Made by a program: the position numbers and the translations under genes
In this document: piece by piece, positions 44,867 through 53,430 of the stretch
How positions within the stretch are numbered: position 1 is the stretch's first letter
Layout: each line of letters starts with the position of its first letter
Notes under the pieces: generated by a model
What the model was told of the DNA's origin: nothing
Seen by the model: the letters and a program-made list of their open reading frames with translations, nothing else
Databases searched by the model: none
NCBI RefSeq assembly: GCF_050749815.1
Contig: NZ_CP192735.1
Coordinates: forward strand, 2,976,001-3,040,000
Direction: 5' to 3'
Length of the DNA: 64,000 nucleotides
From: Dyella_A sp050749815
GTDB lineage: Bacteria; Pseudomonadota; Gammaproteobacteria; Xanthomonadales; Rhodanobacteraceae

Positions 44867-46072
44867 ATGCCCGATCCGATCGTCCCTCTCGCTGTCAGCG
44901 CCTACACCGCCACCTCCGCCCTCGGTCACGGCCTGCAGGCACATCTCGATGCCCTGCTCGCGGAACGCGGTGGCCTGCGCCCCAACGCGTTTTCCAGCGC
45001 ACCGCTGCCGTGCTGGATCGGCCAGGTGGACGGCGTGGAGGACGCGCCGCTGCCCGCATCGCTGATGGCGTGGGAATGCCGCAACAACCGGCTGGCCTGG
45101 CTGGGCCTGAACCAGGACGGCTTCCTCGACCGCGTGGCGGCGGCGCGTGCTCGCTACGGCGCCGGTCGCATCGCGCTAATGCTGGGCACCTCCACCGCCA
45201 GCATCGGAGCCACCGAGGAGGGCTATCGCCGGCTCGATGCCGACGGCGGCCTGCCCGACGACCTGCTGCGCCCGGCGATCCACGCGCCGCACTCGCTGTG
45301 CGCGTTCGTGGCGGCTGCGCTGGGGCTGGAAGGCCCGTGCCTGACCGTATCCACCGCATGCTCGTCCAGCGCCAAGGTGTTTGCCAACGCCGAGCGGCTG
45401 ATCCGGCTCGGGCTGGTCGATGCGGCCGTGGTCGGCGGCGTGGACACGCTGTGCGACAGCGTGCTGTTCGGCTTCAACGCGCTGGAGCTGGTGTCGCCCG
45501 AGCCGTGCACGCCGTTTGACGCGGACCGCCGCGGCATCTCGATCGGCGAGGCCGCGGGCTTCTCGCTGCTGGAGCGCGTCGGCGCCGCCCCCGATGCACC
45601 GCGCCTGATCGGCTATGGCGAGTCCACCGACGCGCACCACATGTCCACGCCGCATCCGGAAGGGTTGGGCGCAGAGCTTGCCCTGCGCGATGCGTTGGCT
45701 CGCGCCGGCATCACCGCCGGCCAGGTCGACTACATCAATCTGCACGGCACGGCGAGCCAGAAAAACGACGAGGTGGAGGCCGCGCTGGTCAGCCGCAGCT
45801 TCGGGCCGCACACGCGCGCCAGCTCCACCAAGGGGTTCACCGGGCACACGCTGGGCGCCGCCGGCATCGTCGAAGCGGCGATCACCCTGCTCGCGCTGCG
45901 TGAAGGCCTGGTGCCTGGCAACCTGGGTGGCAACACTCCCGATCCCGGCTGCGGCCCGCAGTTCGCCTGGCACAACGAGCACCGGCCGCTGCGCATCGCG
46001 CTGAGCAACTCGTTCGGCTTCGGCGGCAACAACGCCTGCCTCGCCTTCGCCCGCGCGGAAGTCGCCGCATGA
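44867..46072 (+). CDS. Aryl-polyene type beta-ketoacyl-ACP synthase (KS)
   Basis: 401 residues, FabF-like thiolase fold. The catalytic triad is complete: Cys165 in VSTACSSSAK, His293 in NLHGTAS and His327 in GFTGHTLGAAG. Ends in SNSFGFGGNNACLAF. It would extend the polyene on the cluster ACP, acting with the chain-length-factor-like protein encoded next. First gene of a plus-strand unit KS, CLF, GT2, halogenase-like; its stop overlaps the next start by four bases. Similar genes occur in xanthomonadin and Ape (aryl polyene) loci. Confidence 0.9.
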   Translation: MPDPIVPLAVSAYTATSALGHGLQAHLDALLAERGGLRPNAFSSAPLPCWIGQVDGVEDAPLPASLMAWECRNNRLAWLGLNQDGFLDRVAAARARYGAGRIALMLGTSTASIGATEEGYRRLDADGGLPDDLLRPAIHAPHSLCAFVAAALGLEGPCLTVSTACSSSAKVFANAERLIRLGLVDAAVVGGVDTLCDSVLFGFNALELVSPEPCTPFDADRRGISIGEAAGFSLLERVGAAPDAPRLIGYGESTDAHHMSTPHPEGLGAELALRDALARAGITAGQVDYINLHGTASQKNDEVEAALVSRSFGPHTRASSTKGFTGHTLGAAGIVEAAITLLALREGLVPGNLGGNTPDPGCGPQFAWHNEHRPLRIALSNSFGFGGNNACLAFARAEVAA

Positions 46073-46866
46073 GTGCGCTGCGCGTCGCGGTACAAGGCCT
46101 GGGCGTGTGGACGCCGCAACTGGGCAACGTGGATGCGCTGCGTGCGCTGCTTGCCGGCGAGGCGGTAAGCGCGCCGCCGGCACGCCCGGGCGCGGCCACG
46201 CTGCCGCCGAACGAGCGCCGCCGCGCACCGGAGAGCGTGCTGCTGGCTACCGAAGTGGCCGACCAGGCGGTGGCCATGAGCGGCCGCGCGGCGAGCGAAC
46301 TGGCCTGCGTGTTCACCTCCAGCCACGGCGACCAGGCGATCACCGATTACATGTGCGCCACCTTGGCGGCCACCCCCACCGAGCTGTCGCCGACCAAGTT
46401 CCACAATTCGGTGCACAACGCGCCGGTCGGTTACTGGACCATCGCGACCGGCTGCCACGCCGCCTCCACCGCCGTATGCGCGCACACGCATTCCTTCGGC
46501 GCCGGACTGCTGGAGGCGGTCAGCCTGGTGCTGGCCGACCAACGGCCCATACTGCTGGTGTGCAGCGACATCGCCGGCAGCGGTCCGCTGGCCGAAGTCA
46601 CCGGCTGCACGCACTCGTTCGGCGCGGCGATGGTGCTCGCGCCAGCCGCGGTCGACACGGCACTGGCCACACTCTCGCTGCAGCTGTCGCCGGCGGGCGA
46701 TTTGACCGCGGCGTCGCTGCCCGAGCCGCTGGCGACCTGGCGTGCCGGCAATCCCGCCGCGCGCGCGCTCGACCTGCTTGTACCCCTGCTGCGACGCGAA
46801 GCGCACGCGCACGTCGCGGCCTCGCCTTCGATGGAGTTGCATCTGGACATGGAGTATCCCGGTTGA
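46069..46866 (+). CDS. Ketosynthase-like chain length factor
   Basis: 265 residues, about two thirds of a full ketosynthase. It matches the aryl-polyene beta-ketoacyl synthase chain-length-factor group: FTSSHGDQAITDYMCATLA, PTKFHNSVHNAPVGYWTIATGCHAASTAVCAH and VTGCTHSFGAAMVLAP. The usual KS catalytic Cys environment (TACSSS) is replaced by TGCHAAST, and the C-terminal HGT and GHT His motifs are missing, so it is likely a non-extending partner of the KS. Coupled to both neighbours by four-base overlaps. Confidence 0.87.
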   Translation: MSALRVAVQGLGVWTPQLGNVDALRALLAGEAVSAPPARPGAATLPPNERRRAPESVLLATEVADQAVAMSGRAASELACVFTSSHGDQAITDYMCATLAATPTELSPTKFHNSVHNAPVGYWTIATGCHAASTAVCAHTHSFGAGLLEAVSLVLADQRPILLVCSDIAGSGPLAEVTGCTHSFGAAMVLAPAAVDTALATLSLQLSPAGDLTAASLPEPLATWRAGNPAARALDLLVPLLRREAHAHVAASPSMELHLDMEYPG

Positions 46867-47609
46867 ACGATCTGCCCCGATGGTGCGTGCTGATTCCCTG
46901 CCTCAACGAGGAGGCGGCGATCGAGGCCGTGGTGGGCGCGGTGCTGGCGCTCGAGGCGCCGGTGATCGTGATCGACGACGGCTCGGATGACCGCACGCCC
47001 GAGCTGGTGGCGCAGCTGCCGGTCACGCTGATCCGCCACGCCACGCGACGGGGCAAGGGCGAGGCGCTGCGCAGCGGCTTTCGCGAGGCGCTGCGGCAGG
47101 GCTACGAGGCGGTGCTGACGATGGACGGCGACGGCCAGCACCTGGCCAGCGACATCCCGCGCCTGCTCGCCGCAGCGCAGCGCTGTCCCAACCACATCGT
47201 GATCGGCGCACGCCTGCTCGATCGCGCGCAGCAACCCAAGGGCCGCCGCCGCGCCAACGGCGTGGCCGACTGGGGTATCTCCTGGGCCTGCGCGCAGCCG
47301 GTGGCGGACACCCAGAGCGGCCAGCGCTGGTACCCGCGCAAGGCGCTGGAGCTGGTCGACCTGCCGGCGGAAAACTTCGTGTTCGAGGCGGCGATCCTGA
47401 TCGCCGCAGCGCGCGAGAAAGGCCTGGGCATGGTCTCGGTGCCGATCGCCTCGCGTTACCACGGCACGTTCCGGCTCAGCCACTTCAAGCCCGTGCGCGA
47501 CGTCACACGCATCACCACCTACACCATCGGCCGGGTCGTCCACTACGGCGCCATCGTTGCGAGTTATCGCCGCTCGCGCCGCGCGCCCACCGTGCTGCAC
47601 GACGTCTAG
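46863..47609 (+). CDS. Family 2 glycosyltransferase
   Basis: 248 residues with a GT-A fold: WCVLIPCLNEEAAIEAVV, IVIDDGSDDRTPEL, the RGKGEALRSGFREAL segment and MDGDGQH (the metal-binding Asp motif), then QPVADTQSGQRWYPRKAL. It looks like a DPM1/Wza-neighbour-type polyprenyl or nucleotide-sugar transferase without membrane anchors. In aryl-polyene loci a GT2 adds a sugar to the pigment head. The start is TTG at 46863, overlapping the preceding stop (TTGA) with GGAG upstream. Confidence 0.86.
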   Translation: MNDLPRWCVLIPCLNEEAAIEAVVGAVLALEAPVIVIDDGSDDRTPELVAQLPVTLIRHATRRGKGEALRSGFREALRQGYEAVLTMDGDGQHLASDIPRLLAAAQRCPNHIVIGARLLDRAQQPKGRRRANGVADWGISWACAQPVADTQSGQRWYPRKALELVDLPAENFVFEAAILIAAAREKGLGMVSVPIASRYHGTFRLSHFKPVRDVTRITTYTIGRVVHYGAIVASYRRSRRAPTVLHDV

Positions 47610-47690
47610 CCGTCACGCTTCCGTCTTCACACCGCACCGGCTGCAGCGGCGCGCGCATGCGTGCACAATCGGAACGGACTCCGGGACGGG

Positions 47691-49292
47691 ATGGACATGG
47701 GCGAGACGACGCATGATGCGGTGATCCTCGGTGGCGGGCTGGCCGGGCTGTGCTTGGCGCTGCAGCTGCGCGATGCCTTCCCCGAGCTGGACATCGTGGT
47801 GCTGGAGCGCCGCGCGCATCCGCTGCCGGAAGCCGCGCACAAGGTGGGCGAATCCACCGTGGAGATCGGCGCGCACTACCTCGCCCACACGCTGGGCCTG
47901 CGCGAGCATCTGGAAAGCGCGCACATCCGCAAGTTCGGCTTCCGCTTCTTCTTCAGCGACGGTCGCAGCGACCTCGAGGATGTCACCGAGCTGGGCGTGC
48001 GCAAGGTGCTGCCCACGCCCAGCTACCAGATCGATCGCGGCATCTTCGAGAATTTTCTGGGCGACGAGGCACGGCGGCGCGGCATCGATTTTCGCGACGG
48101 CGTGCGCGTGACCGGCTTCACGCTGGGCAAGCAGGGCGATGCGCATCAGGTGCGCGTCGCCGATGACGGTGGCGGCGAACGCACGCTCACCGCGCGCTGG
48201 CTGCTCGATGCGTCCGGCCGCGCCGGCATGATTCGGCGCAAGCTCGAGCTCACCCGCGACAACGGCCACCACGCCAACGCCGTGTGGTTCCGGCTGGACG
48301 ACCGCCTCGCCATCGACGGCTGGTGCGACGACGCCGAATGGCAGGATCGCTGCACGCCGCGCGAGCGCTGGCGCTCCACCAACCATCTGTGCGGTCCCGG
48401 CTACTGGACCTGGCTGATTCCGCTGTCGTCGGGCGCACATTCGGTGGGCATCGTGGCGGATGCGGCAATGCATCCGATCGAATCGATGAATACTTTCGAA
48501 CGCGCGCAGGCGTGGCTGGCCACGCACCAGCCCGCGCTGGCGCGCGAGGTGGCGCAGCGGCAGGACAAGCTGCTCGACTTCGCCTTCTTCCGCGACTACT
48601 CCTACGGCTGCGCGCGCATGTTCAGCGCCGACCGCTGGGCGCTCACCGGCGAGGCCGGCGCATTCCTCGATCCGTTCTACTCGCCCGGCACCGACTTCAT
48701 CGCGATCACCAACACCTACATCACCGAGCTGATCCGGCACGATCGCGCCGGCGAGCCGGTGGCGCCGTACGCGCGGCTGTACGAGAGGCTGTTCGGCTCG
48801 TTCTACGAGAGCACGCTGGCGCTCTACCGCCACCAGTACCCGCTGCTGGGCAACGCCGAGGTCATGCCGATCAAGGTGATCTGGGACTACGCCTACTACT
48901 GGGGCGTGCTGTGCCAGCTGGTGTTCCAGCAGAGGCTGACCGACGCGGCGCTGTTCGCCGAGCTGGCGGACGAACTCGACGCCGCACGCGCGCTCAACGA
49001 GCGCATGCAGGCGTTCTTCGGCCGCTGGCATGCGCAGTCGCAGGCGCGCAACCCGCGCGCCATGCTCGACCAGGGCGAGCTGGCATGGTTCGCCGCGATG
49101 AACGCCACCCTGCACGACGCGCTCGACGACGCGGGCGTGCGCCAGCGCCTGCGCGAGAACGTGGCTTTGCTGCAGGGCTTGGCGCTCACCATCGTGGAAC
49201 GCGCCGTGGCAGACGGCGGCGAGGCGCTGCGCGCCGCCATGGCCGATCTGGCGCTTTCAAAGCAGCGGCCCGAACTGTTCCGGGCCGCCTGA
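47691..49292 (+). CDS. Flavin-dependent halogenase-like FAD enzyme of the pigment cluster
   Basis: 533 residues. The FAD-binding GxGxxG is near 14-19 (ILGGGLAGLCLAL). The halogenase fingerprint W-x-W-x-I-P is intact (Trp239, Trp241, Ile243, Pro244 in GYWTWLIPL), with KVGESTVEIG at 51-60 and EAGAFLDPFYSPGTDF at 321-336. Lys81 in RKFGFRFF lies where tryptophan and phenol halogenases have their catalytic Lys. Xanthomonadins are brominated, so bromination or chlorination of the aryl head is the likely role. Activity is inferred; relatives include non-halogenating oxidoreductases. GGGACGGG precedes the start. Confidence 0.85.
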   Translation: MDMGETTHDAVILGGGLAGLCLALQLRDAFPELDIVVLERRAHPLPEAAHKVGESTVEIGAHYLAHTLGLREHLESAHIRKFGFRFFFSDGRSDLEDVTELGVRKVLPTPSYQIDRGIFENFLGDEARRRGIDFRDGVRVTGFTLGKQGDAHQVRVADDGGGERTLTARWLLDASGRAGMIRRKLELTRDNGHHANAVWFRLDDRLAIDGWCDDAEWQDRCTPRERWRSTNHLCGPGYWTWLIPLSSGAHSVGIVADAAMHPIESMNTFERAQAWLATHQPALAREVAQRQDKLLDFAFFRDYSYGCARMFSADRWALTGEAGAFLDPFYSPGTDFIAITNTYITELIRHDRAGEPVAPYARLYERLFGSFYESTLALYRHQYPLLGNAEVMPIKVIWDYAYYWGVLCQLVFQQRLTDAALFAELADELDAARALNERMQAFFGRWHAQSQARNPRAMLDQGELAWFAAMNATLHDALDDAGVRQRLRENVALLQGLALTIVERAVADGGEALRAAMADLALSKQRPELFRAA

Positions 49293-49294
49293 AC

Positions 49295-49315
49295 GCGGCC
49301 GACCGCGTCGGCCGC
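49295..49315. terminator. Bidirectional hairpin between convergent pigment operons
   Basis: GCGGCCGA-CCGCG-TCGGCCGC, an 8-bp perfect stem, lies between the end of the halogenase-like gene and the end of the minus-strand operon. It is followed on the plus strand by TTGTGC only. Both units end here. Confidence 0.6.
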
Positions 49316-49332
49316 TTGTGCAACGGGGTGTC

Positions 49333-49839
49333 TTACTGCAGGTCGCCGAGCTGGCTGCCCTGGGCCGGCTGCACGAGCCACTGGGCGACATCCTTGCCCA
49401 ACGCCTTGACCGTGCGTCCAAGCACCGAGCAGGAGCCCTTGAAGCCGCCGAAGGCGCCACCCATCGAATTGCGCCGACCGGTGAAGTCGCCGATTTCCTT
49501 GCCGTCCTGATAGAGCTTGCCGCGCACGGTGACCGACTTGTGGTGCCCGATGAAGGCGTTGCCATCGGACGACGCATCGACGATCTCCATCACCAGCACC
49601 CGGCCGGGCGATGACGCACTGGCCTGGGGCGCGAATACGACGTCGGTATGGTTTTCGCGAGCGTACTCACGCACGAAGTCCGGAAGCTGTTCGGTCAGCT
49701 TGCACTCGCGCTTGACGGCTCCGGCCACCAGCGCGCCATCGGCGTACGGCACGGGCCGCTGCACCGTGACCGCGTCCGCCGCGTGGGCGACCGACACCGC
49801 GCCGCAGAACAAGGCGGCGGAAAGAATGAGGTAACGCAT
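49333..49839 (-). CDS. Exported protein of unknown function at the end of the pigment operon
   Basis: 168 residues with a clear Sec signal (MRYLILSAALFCGAVSVAHA|ADA). The mature part has two Cys (KRECKLTEQLPDF, FKGSCSVLGRTVKALG), a possible disulfide, and a beta-rich middle (GRVLVMEIVDASSDGNAFIGHHKSVTVRGKLYQDGKEIGDFTGRR). No family is recognised. AGGGAG precedes the ATG. It lies 59 bp after the ketoreductase gene on the same strand, with a hairpin between, and is probably the last gene of the minus-strand pigment unit. Confidence 0.8.
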   Translation of the reverse strand: MRYLILSAALFCGAVSVAHAADAVTVQRPVPYADGALVAGAVKRECKLTEQLPDFVREYARENHTDVVFAPQASASSPGRVLVMEIVDASSDGNAFIGHHKSVTVRGKLYQDGKEIGDFTGRRNSMGGAFGGFKGSCSVLGRTVKALGKDVAQWLVQPAQGSQLGDLQ

Positions 49840-49852
49840 GATGACTCCCTGT

Positions 49853-49873
49853 ACGGGACCCCCTTGGTCCCGT
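49853..49873 (-). promoter_or_regulatory. Hairpin upstream of the exported pigment-operon protein
   Basis: ACGGGACC-CCCTT-GGTCCCGT makes an 8-bp perfect stem just before the ribosome-binding site of the 168-residue exported protein. Without a U-run it is not a standard terminator; it may dampen read-through or protect the mRNA. Confidence 0.45.
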
Positions 49874-49898
49874 CGTCAAGTATGCCGTAGCTGACGAC

Positions 49899-50636
49899 TC
49901 AGCCCATGCCGCCGTTGATGCCGATCACCTGCCCATTGATGTAGCCAGCAGCGTTCGAACACAGGAAGGCGACCAGCGCGGCCACTTCCTCCGGCTTGCC
50001 GGCGCGCTGCGCGGGCACCATCTCGCGGATGCGTTCGGGCGGAAAATCCTCGCCGATCATCTTGCCCGCGATGATGCCCGGCGCCACCACGTTGGCGGTG
50101 ATGCCGCGCGAGGCCATCTCGCGCGCCAGCGACTTGCTGGCGCCGTGCAGCGCGGCCTTGGCCGCCGCGTAGTTGGTCTGCCCACGGTTGCCGACCACCG
50201 CCGCCACCGAGCTGATCGACACTACGCGACCAAAACGCGCGCGCGCCATCGGCAGCAGCAGCGGCTGGGTGACGTGGAAAAAGCCGTGCAGCGACACGTC
50301 GATCACCCGGTGCCAGGCGTCGTCGGTCATGCCGGCCATGGGCATGTCCTCGTGCACGCCGGCGTTGTTGACCACGGCGTGGATCGTGCCCTCGGCCAGC
50401 AGCGCCTCCAGCGCGGCGCGGGTGGCTGCCGCGTCGGCCACGTCGAAGGCCACCGCCTGCGCCTGGCCGCCCGCGTCGCGGATCGCCGCGGCCACCGCCT
50501 CGGCGCGATCGAGGCCGCGGTTGGCGTGCACGATCACGTGATAGCCGGTGTCGGCCAGCGCACGGCAGATCGCACCGCCGAGGTCACCGCTGCCGCCCGT
50601 GACGAGCGCGCGGCGAACAGGCTTGGCATCAGTCAT
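49899..50636 (-). CDS. FabG-like 3-oxoacyl-ACP reductase of the pigment cluster
   Basis: 245 residues, classical short-chain dehydrogenase. NAD(P) motif TGGSGDLGGAI (13-23), NNAGVHEDMP, catalytic Ser143, Tyr156 and Lys160 in ISSVAAVVGNRGQTNYAAAK, and ending GQVIGINGGMG. It would reduce each beta-keto group during polyene extension. The start overlaps the end of the dehydratase gene by eight bases. Confidence 0.92.
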   Translation of the reverse strand: MTDAKPVRRALVTGGSGDLGGAICRALADTGYHVIVHANRGLDRAEAVAAAIRDAGGQAQAVAFDVADAAATRAALEALLAEGTIHAVVNNAGVHEDMPMAGMTDDAWHRVIDVSLHGFFHVTQPLLLPMARARFGRVVSISSVAAVVGNRGQTNYAAAKAALHGASKSLAREMASRGITANVVAPGIIAGKMIGEDFPPERIREMVPAQRAGKPEEVAALVAFLCSNAAGYINGQVIGINGGMG

Positions 50637-51075
50637 GGCTGGGCTCCTGGGGATGGATCACGGCGGCGCGCCCGCTGGCCAGCAGACACCCGCCCTGCTC
50701 GACGCGGAACGCGTACTGGGCGCCGGCGTCATCGGCGAACAGGCACTCGGCATGGACGTCCAGACGGCCGCCATCCTTATCGACGTAGTCGACCGCCAGC
50801 TGCACGTCGCGCAGGCTCACCAGCCGCCCTGGCTTCACCGCCGTGGCGCCGTTTGCGCGATCGCGCAGCGCACCGTGCACGGCCATCGCCTGCGCGCCGT
50901 ATTCGGCCAAGTGCACGGCATGCAGGCCTTCGGGGCCACGCAACGGGTTGTCGGCACGCGCGTGGCTTTCGCTTACCGCGTGGACGGTTGTCGCATCCCA
51001 CGCCAGCACGCCGTCGAGCAGGCACATGCGGCCGGCATGGGGAATCAGCGGGGCGAACTCAGTCTTGTCGAGCAT
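50629..51075 (-). CDS. Hotdog-fold dehydratase (ApeP-like)
   Basis: 148 residues. FabZ-like hotdog protein: PLIPHAGRMCLLDGVLAWDATTVHAVSESHARADNPLRG, then HAVHLAEYGAQAMAVHGAL with the helix that carries the catalytic acidic residue, and CLLASGRAAVI. In aryl-polyene clusters such proteins dehydrate the 3-hydroxyacyl-ACP, as partner of a second, ApeI-like, dehydratase. The start overlaps the end of the exporter gene by 17 bp. Confidence 0.85.
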   Translation of the reverse strand: MLDKTEFAPLIPHAGRMCLLDGVLAWDATTVHAVSESHARADNPLRGPEGLHAVHLAEYGAQAMAVHGALRDRANGATAVKPGRLVSLRDVQLAVDYVDKDGGRLDVHAECLFADDAGAQYAFRVEQGGCLLASGRAAVIHPQEPSHD

Positions 51076-53413
51076 GCGGCGCCATCAGGATCGAGAGGCA
51101 GAAATGGAAGGCCACGCCCAGGCTCACGGTGAGGCCGATTGCGCGGAGCACCGGGATGCTCGCCCACGCGAGCATGCCGAACACCAGCAGCGCGGAGGCC
51201 ACGCATACCAGCGTGGCATGCAGGGTGCGGCGCTGCTCGGCGGGATCGCCGGTCTCGCGTTCGAAGAACAGCGCGTAGTGCAGGCCCAGGCCGCCGGCGA
51301 GGATCAGCGCGATCAGGTGGAACAGCGAGATCTCGATGCCGGCCATGCGCTCCACCGCCAGCACCAGGAAGGTGGCCAGCGTCATCGGCGCCAGCACGTG
51401 CCAGGCACGTCGCACACTGCGCAGCGAGAGCGTGATGGTCAGCACCAGCAACAGCGTCGCCACACCCAGCGCCTGCAGGATGCGCACGCGATACGCCGCC
51501 ACCAGTGATTCGGCGGCGCCCTTCATGTCGAGCAGGCGCACGCCGCCGCCCTGCGCGGCGGCCATCGCCTCGATGGCGGCCACGTCGTGCACGCCGCTCA
51601 CTGTGCCCAGGCCCAGCCAGTGGTCGCCGCGGTGCATCAGCATGGCGGCCAGGCGCTGGCCCAGCGGGCTTTGCGCATAACGCTCCGGCGTGAGCAGCGG
51701 CGCGCTGCGGGCGGTCTCCACGTCGTCCACGAACGGCGCGAACAGATCCTGGCGGAACGGCAGGCCATCCAGCGCCTTGCCCAGGGACGCCCGCAGCGTG
51801 GCGCGATCGGGCAAGCGCGCCTGGCGCACGCGCTGGGTCGCCTCGCTGGGCAGATACTTGGACGGCAGCTCGATCGCATCCACCGCGTGGCGGGCGACCA
51901 GTGCGTCGATCGCCGGCTCCAGATGCTCGGAAGCTTCGAGCACATCCTGCTCGGTCGGTGCCTGGATCAGCAGCAGGTAGCGCACGTCCGGCGCGCCCAG
52001 CGCCTCGCGCAGGCGCGCGTCGCGCAGCAGCAGGTCGTTCGGTAGCGGCGTGAGCGCGGCGAGGTTGTTCTGCCAGAACGGGCCGGGTGCGAAGGCGAGC
52101 ATCAGCACGGTGGCGACGACGACCAGCATGGGCACCCAGCGCGGACGCGGCAGGCGGTCGACCAGGTGGCGTGCCTTCACCAGCCACGGCATGCCAGCCA
52201 CGTCGCGCACCTGCACGGGCAGCAGGTGCGGCAGCAGGTAGCGCGTGCTGAAGCCGGCCACCAGCAGGCCGGTGATGGTGAATACCGCCAGTTGCTTCAG
52301 CCCGTTCACGCCCGAGGCATAGAACGCGAGATAGGCGATGCAGGCCGAGGCGATTGCGGTGAGCAGCAGCGGCCACAGCTGGCGCGCGCTGGCCAGCGCA
52401 TCCTCGCCGGCGCGGCGATGGCTGAGCAGGCGAATCGGGTATTCCTGCGCCACGCCCAGCAGGGTGAAGCCGAACGCCAGCGTGATGCCGTGCACCTGCG
52501 GATACACCAGCACCAGCGCGGCCATGCCGGCCAGCGCGGCGCTGGCCACCGGCAGCGCGCCCAGCAGCAGCGAGCGCACGCTGCGGTAGGCAAGCAGCAG
52601 CAGGGCAATGAAGCCGACGGTGGAGATGCGCCCAATCCAGTCCGCCTGCGCGCGGGTCTGCGCATTCACCACCACGCTGAAGTAGCCCGGACCGCTCAGC
52701 GTGAGCGTGGCCGCCCCGTGCTGCGGCAGGCGCGCAAAGGCCGCGCGGATGCCGTCGATGGCCTGCTGCTGGGCGTCCGGATCAAACCCGGCCGCCTGCG
52801 TCTGCACCAGCAGCAGCGCCTCGTTCTGCGGCGAAAACCACACGCCTTCACGCGTGTCGGGGGATTTGGGCGGCGACCAGCGCTGCGCCAGCTTGAGCAC
52901 TTCCAACGTGGGATCGCGCGGCAGCAGATCCTTCAGCAGCACCGCGGCCGGCGAGGACAGGTCGTCCAGCCGCTGCTCGAGCTGATCGGCGAGGTAGGCC
53001 TCATCCAGCGGCTGGGAGTCCAGCGTGGGCGAGAGCAGGTAGCGATACGGTAGCAGCGCCGGATCGAGTGCGCCGAGATCGAAGCTGCCGTTGAGCACCT
53101 GGCTGTAGCGCGGGTCCTGCTTCAGCGCAGCGGCAAGCCCCTGGCTGAGCGCGGCCAGCGTGGTATCGCGTTGCGCCGACTTGGCGCAAGCGGCCGGCGC
53201 CGCGCAACGCGCCTCGATCGCCAGCAGCAGCAGCCGCGAGCCCGGGCCGTCGCCTACCTGTTCCATCAGCAGGCGCTGGTCGGGTGTGGTCGGTGCCGGC
53301 ATGAAGCTGCGCAGGTCGGTGCTGACCTGCAGCCGCCACGCCACCAGTGCACCCAGGCCGCCCAGCGCGATCAGCCAGCACGCCAGCAGCGCGAGCCGCG
53401 CGCCCGGACGCAT
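51059..53413 (-). CDS. MMPL/RND-type exporter of the pigment cluster
   Basis: 784 residues with about 12 membrane helices in two blocks of one plus five, each block preceded by a large periplasmic loop. LSHRRAGEDALASARQLWPLLLTAIASACIAYLAF and LIALILAGGLGLHYALFFERETGDPAEQRRTLHATLVCVASALLVFG show the MMPL repeat pattern. It belongs to the exporter group found in Ape loci with LolA, LPLAT and dehydratase genes, and likely moves the lipid-linked pigment across the inner membrane. ATG 53413 is preferred; GTG 53452 would overlap the LolA gene by 22 bp. Confidence 0.87.
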   Translation of the reverse strand: MRPGARLALLACWLIALGGLGALVAWRLQVSTDLRSFMPAPTTPDQRLLMEQVGDGPGSRLLLLAIEARCAAPAACAKSAQRDTTLAALSQGLAAALKQDPRYSQVLNGSFDLGALDPALLPYRYLLSPTLDSQPLDEAYLADQLEQRLDDLSSPAAVLLKDLLPRDPTLEVLKLAQRWSPPKSPDTREGVWFSPQNEALLLVQTQAAGFDPDAQQQAIDGIRAAFARLPQHGAATLTLSGPGYFSVVVNAQTRAQADWIGRISTVGFIALLLLAYRSVRSLLLGALPVASAALAGMAALVLVYPQVHGITLAFGFTLLGVAQEYPIRLLSHRRAGEDALASARQLWPLLLTAIASACIAYLAFYASGVNGLKQLAVFTITGLLVAGFSTRYLLPHLLPVQVRDVAGMPWLVKARHLVDRLPRPRWVPMLVVVATVLMLAFAPGPFWQNNLAALTPLPNDLLLRDARLREALGAPDVRYLLLIQAPTEQDVLEASEHLEPAIDALVARHAVDAIELPSKYLPSEATQRVRQARLPDRATLRASLGKALDGLPFRQDLFAPFVDDVETARSAPLLTPERYAQSPLGQRLAAMLMHRGDHWLGLGTVSGVHDVAAIEAMAAAQGGGVRLLDMKGAAESLVAAYRVRILQALGVATLLLVLTITLSLRSVRRAWHVLAPMTLATFLVLAVERMAGIEISLFHLIALILAGGLGLHYALFFERETGDPAEQRRTLHATLVCVASALLVFGMLAWASIPVLRAIGLTVSLGVAFHFCLSILMAPHARQD

Positions 53414-53430
53414 GCCGCGCGCGTTGCCGC

